Assembly: GCF_024399315.1 (NCBI RefSeq)
Contig: NZ_CP075170.1
Span: 2,418,001-2,482,000 of the forward strand
Direction of reading: 5' to 3'
Source of the DNA: Chryseobacterium sp. MA9
GTDB lineage: Bacteria; Bacteroidota; Bacteroidia; Flavobacteriales; Weeksellaceae
Length of the DNA: 64,000 bases
Shown here: positions 55,404 through 64,000 of the stretch, piece after piece
Position numbering within the stretch: the stretch's first letter is position 1
Layout of the letters: each line of letters starts with the position of its first letter
The notes under the pieces: model-generated
What the model saw: only the letters and a program-made list of their open reading frames with translations
The model's database searches: none
What the model was told of the DNA's origin: nothing
Position numbers and translations under genes: made by a program

Positions 55404-55434
55404 AAAAAAGGCAGCCACACGAATGCAACTGCCT
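55404..55434 (-). terminator. terminator of the T9SS-secreted protein gene
   Basis: On the minus strand AGGCAG and CTGCCT pair across a 14-nt loop, followed by TTTTTTATG. Confidence 0.7.
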
Positions 55435-55460
55435 ACAGAAATTATTAACTCAAAAAATTT

Positions 55461-58058
55461 TTATTTTTTAATGGCTTTTACTGTTGATTTTGAACCATCT
55501 TTAAAGTTCATCGTCACTAAGTATAAACCAGCATTTAATTCACCTAACTGAAGTTCTGTAGTTGGATTGTCAATAGTTTTCACTACTCTTCCCGCTACAT
55601 CTGTAACTGTTACAGATTTAACATTTTTGATATCAGCAACATGCAGAACATCTTTGAAAGGATTAGGATATACATTCACTTCTTTTTTCTTAACAGATGT
55701 TTCAGCAGTAGCTAAATTAGACTGTGTAAGAGAGAAGTCATCAAATCCCATATAGTATGGATCCGTTGTTGTATTCAAAGCTTTAATTCCAAATGAATAG
55801 TTACCAGTAGCCGTTGGGATATAGGTAACGGTAACTTTAGTATAATTAGCACTGTTACCTCCCCCTGCAGCTGTTTGATCAGCAGTAATAAATGTTGATA
55901 AGCTAGTTGCTCCGATCGCTGTTTGTCCGTTGTTTACCAATACTTCATTCTGCCAACCAGAATAGCCATCTCCTACCCAATAGAATGTAAAATCATACGA
56001 ACTTCCTGCAGTTAGAGTAAATGTAGGTGTCCATAAATAAGCTGCATTGCTATATGGATAATAGATCGTCACATAATTTGGAGCAGATTTAGGATCATTA
56101 TAAGCTTGCTGGGAAGCATTTGCTGATGTAAAGTTATAGGTAGATGAACTTCCTCCCGGAGTTTGTTTCCAACAGTTCGGAATGATTGCAGAACCTATAG
56201 TTGCCATCGCATCAAAATTTTCACTCCAAGGCAATGTAGTTATTGGAACACAAAGAGTTGTAAATGATGTAGAAGTACTCCAGATGCTCTTATCAGATGC
56301 GCTACAGCTAGATCTTACCCATGTATAATATGTTGTAGAGGGCTGCAGTCCGCTTAACGGTGCAGAAACTGTTGTAGAAGTTGCAGAGTTTGTAGCGTTT
56401 AAAACAGTAGAAGCATCAGGTGCAGTATTGCTTGTGCTGTAATAAACTTCGTACCCGCCTGCAGGAACTGGAGATGGTTCCGTCCAACCGATCGTTGCTG
56501 TGTTCGATGCTACGTTTGATGATGTAACTGCTGTAGGCTCCAGACAAGAAGGGATATTCTGAACTGTAATATTATCAATATAAAGTCCACGGCCTGTACC
56601 TCCTAAACCATGCTTAAATGCTAACTGCAAATCAGATCCCGCAGGAATATTAACAGTATATATTGTGTGTGTAGTCGTCAATGCAATAGGAGAACCAATG
56701 GGTGTAAAAGAAGCAGGATCTGCAGGGTTTGATAAAGTACCCACTAATAATGTATACCCATTTGATCCGGATCTTGCGTAAAATCTCACCCGTTTAGTAC
56801 CATCTGAAAGGTTTACAGTTGGAGGAGAAACTAACATTTGGCTGCCAGTAGTAGCAGTAGAGTTATATAAATAATAAGCATTAGGTGCTGAATAGTTATT
56901 CGTTGTTGTTACATATCCATACCCTGCAAATGACGTACTTTCTAAATAGGCCCAACAGCTTGGTGCATTATTATTTGTATTAGATCCTACACTTGTAGTA
57001 TCAAAGTTTTCTGTATATGGAACAGTGAAAGTAGAGCAGGCTGTTTTAAACGTACCGGCAAAAGACCATACACTTTGGCCTGTTGCAGTGCTGCAATTGC
57101 TTCTTACCCAATAATAATACGTTGTATTGGAATTAAGACCTCCAATAGTTGTACTTGTACCTGTTACTCCCGGATAAGTAGGTGTTACGGTACTTGCAGG
57201 TATTGTATTTGAAGTACTGTGATACACATCATAACTTACAGCATTGGTAGGAGTTGTCCATGAAACTAATGCAGAATTAGCCGTTATCCCTGAAACTGCC
57301 TGTAAGGTAGGAGGCGTACAATCTGAATAGCCATCTGCTGAAAAAGCAAAAATATTGGGTATCCCTGAGCCACTTACTTTGGTTACTGTTACACTTTGTA
57401 CTAGTTTTGCCTGATTGGCTGCATCTATTGCCAGTTCAGCCTGATATAATCTTGGATTGGTTCCGCCCTCAGGAGAAGGAACATCGTCACCTACAGCAGG
57501 AGTAGCTCCCGGCTTTTTAATCCTTCCTATTCCCTGAATGGCAAAATTAGATCCATTATACCAGTCTGCAAGACTAATACTTGAAAACGTCTGTGAACTG
57601 CCATCTGTAAAATTTACCACTACACTTACCGTAGAAGTACCACTTCCACTTACAGCAAGCATATACAGTTTGGTCGCTGCCTTTGGTGTTGTAAATGCCA
57701 AAGTTCCATTATCACTGGTTGCAGCCAGTCTCAAAGAATTGTTAGCATTCAAATCTGCTAACTGAAATTTCAATCCGGGAGTTGTTGCCACTACAGAATT
57801 AATAATTCCGTCAACAGGAATACCATACGTAATAGCAGCACTTGTGGATGTAAGCTGAAAATCTTTAGCTACAAAAGCGTAAGAAACTCCGTCTACGTCA
57901 TTATTTGTAGTAATTGTTGAAGAACCTATCCCGTTGGCAATCACATCAGCTGTAAAGCCTGAAGAAACCGGCATAGTTTGATAATTCTGAGCCATTATTA
58001 CACTGGCTGAAAAGAGAGCGATAGCGGGTACCACTCTAGAAAATAAATTTATTACCAT
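55461..58058 (-). CDS. T9SS-secreted fibronectin type III adhesin-like protein
   Basis: The 865-residue protein starts at ATG 58058 (MVINLFSRVV), with a signal peptide cleaved near VIMAQN. The N-terminal third is a beta domain, followed by two or more fibronectin III modules (PPTLQAVSGITANSALVSW; TAVTSSNVASNTATIGW) and MAM-like segments (PYTENFDTTSVGSN; PWSENFDAMATIG). The C-terminal 70 residues are a type IX sorting domain (VYPNPFKDVLHV, GLYLVTMNFKDGS). It is exported and attached to the cell surface. Confidence 0.9.
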   Translation of the reverse strand: MVINLFSRVVPAIALFSASVIMAQNYQTMPVSSGFTADVIANGIGSSTITTNNDVDGVSYAFVAKDFQLTSTSAAITYGIPVDGIINSVVATTPGLKFQLADLNANNSLRLAATSDNGTLAFTTPKAATKLYMLAVSGSGTSTVSVVVNFTDGSSQTFSSISLADWYNGSNFAIQGIGRIKKPGATPAVGDDVPSPEGGTNPRLYQAELAIDAANQAKLVQSVTVTKVSGSGIPNIFAFSADGYSDCTPPTLQAVSGITANSALVSWTTPTNAVSYDVYHSTSNTIPASTVTPTYPGVTGTSTTIGGLNSNTTYYYWVRSNCSTATGQSVWSFAGTFKTACSTFTVPYTENFDTTSVGSNTNNNAPSCWAYLESTSFAGYGYVTTTNNYSAPNAYYLYNSTATTGSQMLVSPPTVNLSDGTKRVRFYARSGSNGYTLLVGTLSNPADPASFTPIGSPIALTTTHTIYTVNIPAGSDLQLAFKHGLGGTGRGLYIDNITVQNIPSCLEPTAVTSSNVASNTATIGWTEPSPVPAGGYEVYYSTSNTAPDASTVLNATNSATSTTVSAPLSGLQPSTTYYTWVRSSCSASDKSIWSTSTSFTTLCVPITTLPWSENFDAMATIGSAIIPNCWKQTPGGSSSTYNFTSANASQQAYNDPKSAPNYVTIYYPYSNAAYLWTPTFTLTAGSSYDFTFYWVGDGYSGWQNEVLVNNGQTAIGATSLSTFITADQTAAGGGNSANYTKVTVTYIPTATGNYSFGIKALNTTTDPYYMGFDDFSLTQSNLATAETSVKKKEVNVYPNPFKDVLHVADIKNVKSVTVTDVAGRVVKTIDNPTTELQLGELNAGLYLVTMNFKDGSKSTVKAIKK

Positions 58059-58272
58059 TTTAATCACATTTGAGGCGAAATTTAGTAAAAATAACAATAC
58101 AAAAAGATTTTTTTTAAATAAAAATCAAGATAAAACAAAAACAAGCAAAATATCAACATTTTAAATCATGAAAATTATTAGAATTAAAAAAATATTGACC
58201 CACTTCTAATTGATCCTTAATTTTATTATTGAGAAATTAAATCCTATTTTTGTCATACAAATTTTTTGAACA

Positions 58273-59478
58273 ATGCCGAATATTTCAAACAGAGCGCTGC
58301 ATATGCCGCCATCGCCGGTAAGAAAACTGGTTCCCTTTGCATTACAAGCAAAACAGAAAGGAATAAAAGTATACCATCTTAATATCGGACAGCCTGATAT
58401 TGAAACTCCGGAAACAGCTTTAAATGCTTTAAAAAACATCGATTTAAAAGTATTGGAATATGCGCTTTCTGAAGGAAATATAGAATACAGAAAAGCCCTT
58501 ACAGAATATTATCATTCATTAGGTTTTTCAGATCTTACCCCTGATAATTTCATTGTTACCAATGGAGGTTCTGAAGCCCTGAACTTTGCTATTTCTACTT
58601 TATGTGACGAAGGTGACGAGGTGATTATTCCTGAGCCTTACTATGCCAACTACAATGGTTTCACCAGCACATTTGATGTGAATGTAGTAGCCGTATCTTC
58701 TACTATTGATACTGGCTTTGCTTTGCCTCCTATTGAAGAATTCGAGAAAAAAATCACAGACAAAACAAGAGCAATCATCATCTGTAACCCAGGAAACCCT
58801 ACCGGATATCTGTATACCCGTGAGGAGCTTCAGAAGCTTGCAGACATTGCTTTGAAATATGATATTGTAATCATTTCTGATGAAGTATACAGAGAATATG
58901 TATATGACGGAAAACAGCAGATCTCAATGTTTGATTTCCCTGAATTAGCTGAAAACTGCATCATCATTGATTCAGAATCCAAGCGTTATTCTATGTGTGG
59001 AGTAAGAATCGGATGTATGGTTACCCGTTCCAGCAAAATCCGTAATGCTGCCATGCTTTTTGCACAGGCGAGATTGAGCCCGGTTCTTTTAGGACAGATT
59101 GCCGCAACAGCTGCCCACCAGAATGATGGTGCTTACATCAGAGCTGTAAGAGAAGAATACACCCACAGAAGAAACGTATTGGTAGACCTTTTGAATGCTA
59201 TCCCAGGGGTAATCTGCCCAAAACCAAGAGGAGCTTTCTACTGTGTTGCTGAACTTCCGGTAGATGATACTGAAAAATTTGCACAGTGGCTGCTTGAAAA
59301 ATATTCTCTTAACAACGAAACCATCATGGTAGCTCCTGCAGGAGGATTCTACAGTGATCCGGAATTAGGAAAGAAACAGGTAAGAATTGCCTACGTTCTG
59401 AAAGAAGAAGATTTAAAAAGAAGTGCTGAAATTCTTAAAGAAGCTTTAAAGAAGTACAGAGAAGAATTCAGCCTGTAA
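58273..59478 (+). CDS. class I/II aminotransferase (aspartate aminotransferase-like)
   Basis: The 401-residue PLP enzyme has NIGQPDIETP at the N-terminus, the NPGNPTGYLYT motif, the DEVYREYVYD segment and the PLP lysine in SESKRYSMCGVRIG. This matches the fold type I aspartate/tyrosine aminotransferase group. The exact substrate is open. It is 10 bp upstream of a lipoprotein gene and forms a run with it and murB. Confidence 0.9.
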   Translation: MPNISNRALHMPPSPVRKLVPFALQAKQKGIKVYHLNIGQPDIETPETALNALKNIDLKVLEYALSEGNIEYRKALTEYYHSLGFSDLTPDNFIVTNGGSEALNFAISTLCDEGDEVIIPEPYYANYNGFTSTFDVNVVAVSSTIDTGFALPPIEEFEKKITDKTRAIIICNPGNPTGYLYTREELQKLADIALKYDIVIISDEVYREYVYDGKQQISMFDFPELAENCIIIDSESKRYSMCGVRIGCMVTRSSKIRNAAMLFAQARLSPVLLGQIAATAAHQNDGAYIRAVREEYTHRRNVLVDLLNAIPGVICPKPRGAFYCVAELPVDDTEKFAQWLLEKYSLNNETIMVAPAGGFYSDPELGKKQVRIAYVLKEEDLKRSAEILKEALKKYREEFSL

Positions 59479-59488
59479 AATATATCCT

Positions 59489-59974
59489 ATGCCGACAACA
59501 AAAAAAATATATCTGAAAATACTGTTTTCGATTCTTTTGCTGTCGGCATTTTTCTCCTGTGATTCCAAAAAAACGGAACAGACTATTTCTTATAAAAATC
59601 CACACGAGATTACTTTCATCAGTGTATCCGATATCGGAGGACATCTTGGAAATTACAGAATTATTAAAGTCACAAAAGATTCCGTTTCTGCAGAAAAAGG
59701 AATGACAGCCAATCAAACCCATAAAAAATGGGTGTCTGCCATCAATTCCAAAACATGGAAACAGCTTACATCATCGGTCAGGATTGTAGATCTCGACCAT
59801 ATAAAAAGTTCTCCCAGCCAGCAATCAGTAGATGGAACAGATGAGACTTTCCAGATCCGGACTCCGAAAAAATCGCATATCTATGTGAATGTTTATGTGG
59901 ACACTTTACATTACAAGCAGTTACAACAACTTAAAGAACAACTAGACAAAATTCTTCCCAAAGAATACCAATAA
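59489..59974 (+). CDS. hypothetical lipoprotein
   Basis: The 161-residue protein has a lipobox LLLSAFFSCDS. The mature domain is mixed alpha/beta (ITFISVSDIGGHLGNYRI; HIYVNVYVDTLHYKQLQQL). No family is recognised. It is only 4 bp from murB, so it is co-transcribed with a cell-wall gene and may act in the envelope. Confidence 0.7.
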   Translation: MPTTKKIYLKILFSILLLSAFFSCDSKKTEQTISYKNPHEITFISVSDIGGHLGNYRIIKVTKDSVSAEKGMTANQTHKKWVSAINSKTWKQLTSSVRIVDLDHIKSSPSQQSVDGTDETFQIRTPKKSHIYVNVYVDTLHYKQLQQLKEQLDKILPKEYQ

Positions 59975-59978
59975 AAAC

Positions 59979-60992
59979 ATGCAGGAAAATTTTTCACTAA
60001 AACCTTATAACACATTTGGTGTTGAAGCCAAAGCCCGCTATTTTACTGAAGTCAATACTATTGATGAATTAAAAGAAGCACTCATTTTCTCGAAGACCCA
60101 GTCTCTTCAGCTTCTGTTTTTAGGAGGCGGGAGCAATATTCTTCTGACAAAAGATTTTGACGGTCTTGCTATCAGACTTAATTTAAAAGGAATTTCCGAA
60201 GAAAACACCAATAAAAATGAAGTATTGGTAACAGCAAAAGCAGGTGAAAACTGGCATGAATTTGTGATGTACTGCCTGCAAAAGAATTTTGGCGGACTGG
60301 AAAACCTTTCTTTAATTCCCGGAAATGTAGGAACTTCTCCTATGCAGAATATTGGAGCTTACGGAACGGAAATCAAAGATATTTTTGTCAGCTGCCAGGT
60401 ATTGAATCTGGAAAATCTTGAGCTTACAACTTTCAATCTTGAACAATGCAGATTCGGTTACAGAGATTCTATCTTCAAACAGGAAGGAAAAGGCAGATAT
60501 GTTATTCTGGAGGTCACTTTTAAACTTACCCGCAAAGACCACGCCATCAAAACAGAATATGGTGCTATTAAATCTGAACTGGAAAATCTTGGCATTGAAA
60601 ATCCAAATATTCAGGATATTTCGAAAGCGGTTATCAATATAAGACAAAGCAAACTGCCGGATCCTAAAGTAATTGGAAACGCCGGAAGCTTTTTCAAAAA
60701 CCCGACTATCCCCTTAGTCCAATTTGAAAATTTAAAACAAAAGTTTGAAAACATCCAGGGTTACCCTAGTGGTGATATGGTAAAAGTTCCTGCCGGATGG
60801 CTGATTGAACAATGTGGCTGGAAAGGAAAGCAGATCGGAAATGTAGCTTCACACAAACTACAGTCTCTGGTGATCATCAATGCTACCGGAAATGCTACTG
60901 GAAAAGAAATTTTTGATTTTTCTACTGAAATCATCAACTCAGTGAAAGAAAAATTCGGGATAGAACTTGAACGGGAAGTGAATATTATTTAA
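59979..60992 (+). CDS. murB: UDP-N-acetylenolpyruvoylglucosamine reductase (MurB)
   Basis: This FAD-dependent enzyme reduces the MurA product to UDP-MurNAc. The 337-residue protein has GGGSNILLTKDF (49-60) for FAD binding, PGNVGTSPMQNIGAYGTE, and the Ser motif GNAGSFFKNP near 227-236. The length fits type I MurB. It is 4 bp after a lipoprotein gene and separated from murA, which is elsewhere in the window. A terminator follows. Confidence 0.95.
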   Translation: MQENFSLKPYNTFGVEAKARYFTEVNTIDELKEALIFSKTQSLQLLFLGGGSNILLTKDFDGLAIRLNLKGISEENTNKNEVLVTAKAGENWHEFVMYCLQKNFGGLENLSLIPGNVGTSPMQNIGAYGTEIKDIFVSCQVLNLENLELTTFNLEQCRFGYRDSIFKQEGKGRYVILEVTFKLTRKDHAIKTEYGAIKSELENLGIENPNIQDISKAVINIRQSKLPDPKVIGNAGSFFKNPTIPLVQFENLKQKFENIQGYPSGDMVKVPAGWLIEQCGWKGKQIGNVASHKLQSLVIINATGNATGKEIFDFSTEIINSVKEKFGIELEREVNII

Positions 60993-61318
60993 TCTAAAAA
61001 TATATAAAGGCTGATTCGATTGGAATACAGCCTTTTTTATTACTGATTTTCCGGGAATATGACGTAAATGTATAGGTTGGTAAACGCAAGGACTTAATTT
61101 TTTTGACATACATTATACTTTAATACGCAAAGATTTTATCTGCAATAAAATTCAATGCTGCATAAATTTTGTGTTACAGGCTTTTATGACACTTCGTTCT
61201 TGCTGAAAATTTTCAATTTTCTCGCGCCTTTGCATTTTCCAACAATAGCTAGTTACAAGTTATAGTTATTCCTACATTCCAAAAAATCATTATTTTAGCT
61301 TAAAATTTACAATCTGCA
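60993..61318 (+). other. intergenic region with murB terminator
   Basis: AAAGGCTG (61006-61013) and CAGCCTTTTTT (61028-61038) form the terminator. The remainder is AT-rich with no credible gene. Confidence 0.6.
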
Positions 61319-62122
61319 ATGAAAATAGCTATTCTTGGAGCTGGAAATATGGGGCTTTCTTTCTCAAAATCATTTTTAAAATATGAACTGATCAAACCTG
61401 AACATCTGCATCTCATTATCAGAAGTCAGGAAAAAATATCTAAATTAACTGAAGAATTCCCAAAATCTAAAATTTCCACCTTTGAAGAAGTTAAGGAACT
61501 CGATGCTGATTTGATTATCATTGCTGTAAAACCTCAGGATTTTCAGTCGGTTGCCCAAAATATTCAGTTTACATTAAAAGAAAACCAGATGGTTTTATCC
61601 ATTATGGCCGGAATTAATATTGAAAAAATTCAGAAATTACTGCATCATCCGCTTGTTGTAAGAGCAATGCCGAACTCTCCTACCCTTCTGGGAATGGGAA
61701 TTACCGGTTATACTGCAGCCAGCGGGATTTCTTTCAGTCAATTAATCAATATAGAAAGATTACTGAACAGCACCGGAAGATCAGTTTATCTGGAGGAAGA
61801 AGAACTTCTGGATGGTGTTACGGCACTTTCAGGAAGTGGTCCCGCTTATTTCTATTACATCATTGATGCAATGATTAAGGCTGGGATTGAAATGGGAATT
61901 GAAGAAAACCTCTCCAAGCTTTTTGTAAAACAGACGATGCTGGGAGCTTATCATTTAATTAATAATTCAGACAAAAATCTTGAGGAACTGATTAAAGATG
62001 TTGCTTCTAAAGGCGGAACTACAGAAGCCGCTTTAAAAACATTTGAAGAAAACAATTTCAAAGAAATTCTGAAACAAGGAATTCTGAATGCCGAAAAACG
62101 CGCTAAAGAACTTAATAAATAA
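61319..62122 (+). CDS. proC: pyrroline-5-carboxylate reductase
   Basis: This enzyme reduces P5C to proline with NAD(P)H. The 267-residue protein begins with the Rossmann motif ILGAGNMGLSFSKSF (3-17). The substrate-binding segment VTALSGSGPAYFYYIIDAMIKAG is diagnostic of ProC. The length is typical. It is convergent with the VanZ-like gene, with an 11-bp overlap of the ends. No other proline genes are adjacent. Confidence 0.95.
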   Translation: MKIAILGAGNMGLSFSKSFLKYELIKPEHLHLIIRSQEKISKLTEEFPKSKISTFEEVKELDADLIIIAVKPQDFQSVAQNIQFTLKENQMVLSIMAGINIEKIQKLLHHPLVVRAMPNSPTLLGMGITGYTAASGISFSQLINIERLLNSTGRSVYLEEEELLDGVTALSGSGPAYFYYIIDAMIKAGIEMGIEENLSKLFVKQTMLGAYHLINNSDKNLEELIKDVASKGGTTEAALKTFEENNFKEILKQGILNAEKRAKELNK

Positions 62123-62525
62123 ATCTTTTTTCAAACATTCTGCAAAACTCCCATCCCAGATACACTCCAAAAGTATTCAGGATGATATCGTCTACCTCAA
62201 ATATTCCCATTCTTGTAAAGTATTGCAGTGCTTCAACAATAACGATACATGAGATAAAACTAAACAGCAATGGCCTTAGTTTTTTAAGGTCGGGAAAAAT
62301 CCAGCCCAAAAACCCAAAAGGAATAAACATTATAATATTTCCTAAGACAATCATCACAATATCTATCATCTTATTGGGCCCCTGGATAAATTTTATTGTA
62401 GAAAAAACAGGTTCTAAAGTAATAAGATTTTCTTCATACTGAAATCTGCCCATTCCCAAAAACATCAGGTAAAGCAAAAACAAAGTATACGGAATAATAA
62501 TGATTTTATATATTTTCTTTAACAT
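62112..62525 (-). CDS. VanZ-like membrane protein
   Basis: The 137-residue protein has four helices and fits the VanZ-like family: a central NIIMFIPFGFLGW-type motif, and near the end QYFTRMGIFEVDDIILNTFGVYLGW. VanZ was named for teicoplanin resistance, but most members are of unknown function. No vancomycin cluster is present. It is divergent from lnt. Confidence 0.85.
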   Translation of the reverse strand: MLKKIYKIIIIPYTLFLLYLMFLGMGRFQYEENLITLEPVFSTIKFIQGPNKMIDIVMIVLGNIIMFIPFGFLGWIFPDLKKLRPLLFSFISCIVIVEALQYFTRMGIFEVDDIILNTFGVYLGWEFCRMFEKRFIY

Positions 62526-62581
62526 TGAACTGCTAATATATTCATTTCAAAAACATTAAATTTGTGTATTAAAATAATTTA

Positions 62582-64000
62582 ATGAAATACGTTCTACTTA
62601 CACTTATTTCAGCAATGCTGCTGTCGGTTTCATGGCCAACTTATGGAGTTCCGTTTTTTATATTTTTTGCCCTTGTTCCTCTTCTGATGATGGAGCATGG
62701 AGTTTCAAAATTTTCAGATTACAAAAGGAAAAGCTGGATTGTCTTCGGATTATCTTATCTATGTTTTGTGATATGGAATGTTGTAACCACAGGATGGCTG
62801 TATGGCTCAAAAAATCCTGACGGAAGCCATTCTCTGATGGCCGTTGTATTCCCGGTATTGGTCAATTCTCTTTTATATTCTTTAGTATTCCAATGTTATC
62901 ACTGGTACAAAAATGCTCAGGGAACCTATTGGGGATTGGGATTCCTGATCGCGATCTGGATGAGTTTTGAAAAATTTCATTTGGGATGGGAGCTTACGTG
63001 GCCGTGGCTGAACCTTGGGAATGTATTCGCAGATTATCCAAAACTGATCCAGTGGTATGACACTTTAGGAGCTACCGGAGGAAGCTTCTGGATACTTCTA
63101 ATCAATGTTCTGATTTTTTATACAGTAAGAACCTGGGAAGCCGGAAGAAAGAGAAAAGATTTGATTAAAAACTCAGCTATCGTTGGAGCTCTTATTGTTC
63201 TTCCAATGATTATTTCAGTGATCAAATACAATAATTTTGATGAAAAAGCAACCGGACAGGTCAGTATTCTGATGCTCCAGCCGGATCTTGACCCTTATGC
63301 CGAAAAATATTCGAAAGACAGTCTGACAATAGAACAGGATCTATTAGCGCTTGCTGAAAAAAATTCAACAGGCAAAATTGATTATTATATTGCTCCGGAA
63401 ACAGCCCTTCCCGGCAGAGGATCTATTTCTGAAACAGCTTTTGAAAAGAGCTTACTTCTCAACAATATCAAAGGATTTTTAACCAATCACCCTGGATCTG
63501 TTTTTGCGACAGGAATTTCTTCACACCGTTTTTTTTATAACCCTGCTGACTTACCTAAAGAAGCGTATCAGATCAATAGCGGTGTTTGGGTGAGCAGCTA
63601 TAATACAGCCATTCAATTGGTACCTAATCAAAAAGTACAGGCTTACCACAAAGGGAAACTGGTACCGGGTGTTGAAATATTTCCTTATATGAATGTTTTA
63701 AAACCGCTTTTAGGAGATGCTATGCTTAATCTGGGAGGTACTGTAGCCTCGTTGGGTACAGATAAAGAAAGAGTTGCTTTTTCAAACCCTTACAACAAAG
63801 GAAAACTGGCACCTATTATCTGCTATGAAAGTATCTATGGTGAGTTTGTAACAGACTATGTAAAAAAAGGAGCTAATTTCTTAGCCATTATGACCAATGA
63901 CTCCTGGTGGGGTGTTACAGAAGGCCACAAACAGCTTTTATCTTACGCTAAGTTAAGAGCCATTGAAACCAGAAGAGAGATTGCCCGTGCGGCTAACAGT
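62582..64000 (+). CDS. lnt: apolipoprotein N-acyltransferase, C-terminus outside window
   Basis: Lnt acylates the N-terminal Cys of lipoproteins in the inner membrane. The visible 473 residues start with multiple helices (KYVLLTLISAMLLSVSWP) and continue into the nitrilase-like domain. The catalytic set is seen: Glu in APETALPGRG, Lys in YHKGKLVPGVEIFPY, and Cys in PIICYESIYGEFV, followed by NDSWWG. The gene runs off the window at codon 473. It fits a genome rich in lipoproteins. Confidence 0.93.
   Translation, partial: MKYVLLTLISAMLLSVSWPTYGVPFFIFFALVPLLMMEHGVSKFSDYKRKSWIVFGLSYLCFVIWNVVTTGWLYGSKNPDGSHSLMAVVFPVLVNSLLYSLVFQCYHWYKNAQGTYWGLGFLIAIWMSFEKFHLGWELTWPWLNLGNVFADYPKLIQWYDTLGATGGSFWILLINVLIFYTVRTWEAGRKRKDLIKNSAIVGALIVLPMIISVIKYNNFDEKATGQVSILMLQPDLDPYAEKYSKDSLTIEQDLLALAEKNSTGKIDYYIAPETALPGRGSISETAFEKSLLLNNIKGFLTNHPGSVFATGISSHRFFYNPADLPKEAYQINSGVWVSSYNTAIQLVPNQKVQAYHKGKLVPGVEIFPYMNVLKPLLGDAMLNLGGTVASLGTDKERVAFSNPYNKGKLAPIICYESIYGEFVTDYVKKGANFLAIMTNDSWWGVTEGHKQLLSYAKLRAIETRREIARAANS

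Overview
The window looks like chromosomal DNA of a flavobacterium, most likely Chryseobacterium or a close relative (Weeksellaceae). The support is low GC, A-rich ribosome-binding regions, promoters with the Bacteroidota -7 element TAnnTTTG, a type IX secretion cargo protein with a C-terminal sorting domain, a DUF4290 protein, and housekeeping proteins of flavobacterial character. All assignments are by reading motifs; no database search was run.

Layout. 1-5.6 kb: a truncated gene, a DUF2235/Tle1-like alpha/beta-hydrolase with a missing nucleophile serine, a two-component operon (membrane protein, HisKA_3 kinase, LuxR-type regulator), and cell-wall or hypothetical genes. 5.8-14.3 kb: aquaporin, an orphan nuclease-like protein, a LuxE-like acyl-activating protein, a candidate small RNA, an LpxH-like hydrolase, QueD, a serine hydrolase, a frameshifted Tiki-type gene, a thioesterase and an OmpH-like chaperone. 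14.4-19 kb: glyoxylate shunt (malate synthase, isocitrate lyase) divergent from an XRE/RamB-type regulator, with two matching palindromes between them. 19-23 kb: ComF-like phosphoribosyltransferase, hydrolase, upp, der.

23.35-35.93 kb: an integrative element of about 12.6 kb inserted in the 3' end of tRNA-Gln(UUG). It has near-identical 15-bp att sites, clustered GGTCAC repeats at both ends, a tyrosine integrase, a small HTH protein, a protein with the motif order of a family A (PolA/T7-like) polymerase palm domain, ArdA anti-restriction protein, and cargo of envelope lipoproteins. The cargo includes a toxin-like lipoprotein with an immunity-like membrane protein and a second, frameshifted immunity-like copy. 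It has no recognisable relaxase, transposase or conjugation gene, and has long non-coding modules that may hold replication or regulatory sites. This is the best candidate for an undescribed system.

36-64 kb: ordinary chromosome again. It holds katG, a haem-binding protein, a DCC protein, alpha-amylase, DUF4290-murA (with Asp at the usual Cys position), a standalone NIL-domain protein, an NlpC/P60-like hydrolase, an OmpR-type two-component system, an EamA transporter, an MgtC-RND-TolC metal efflux cluster with a structured leader, a T9SS-secreted fibronectin protein, an aminotransferase-lipoprotein-murB run, proC, a VanZ-like protein and a truncated lnt.
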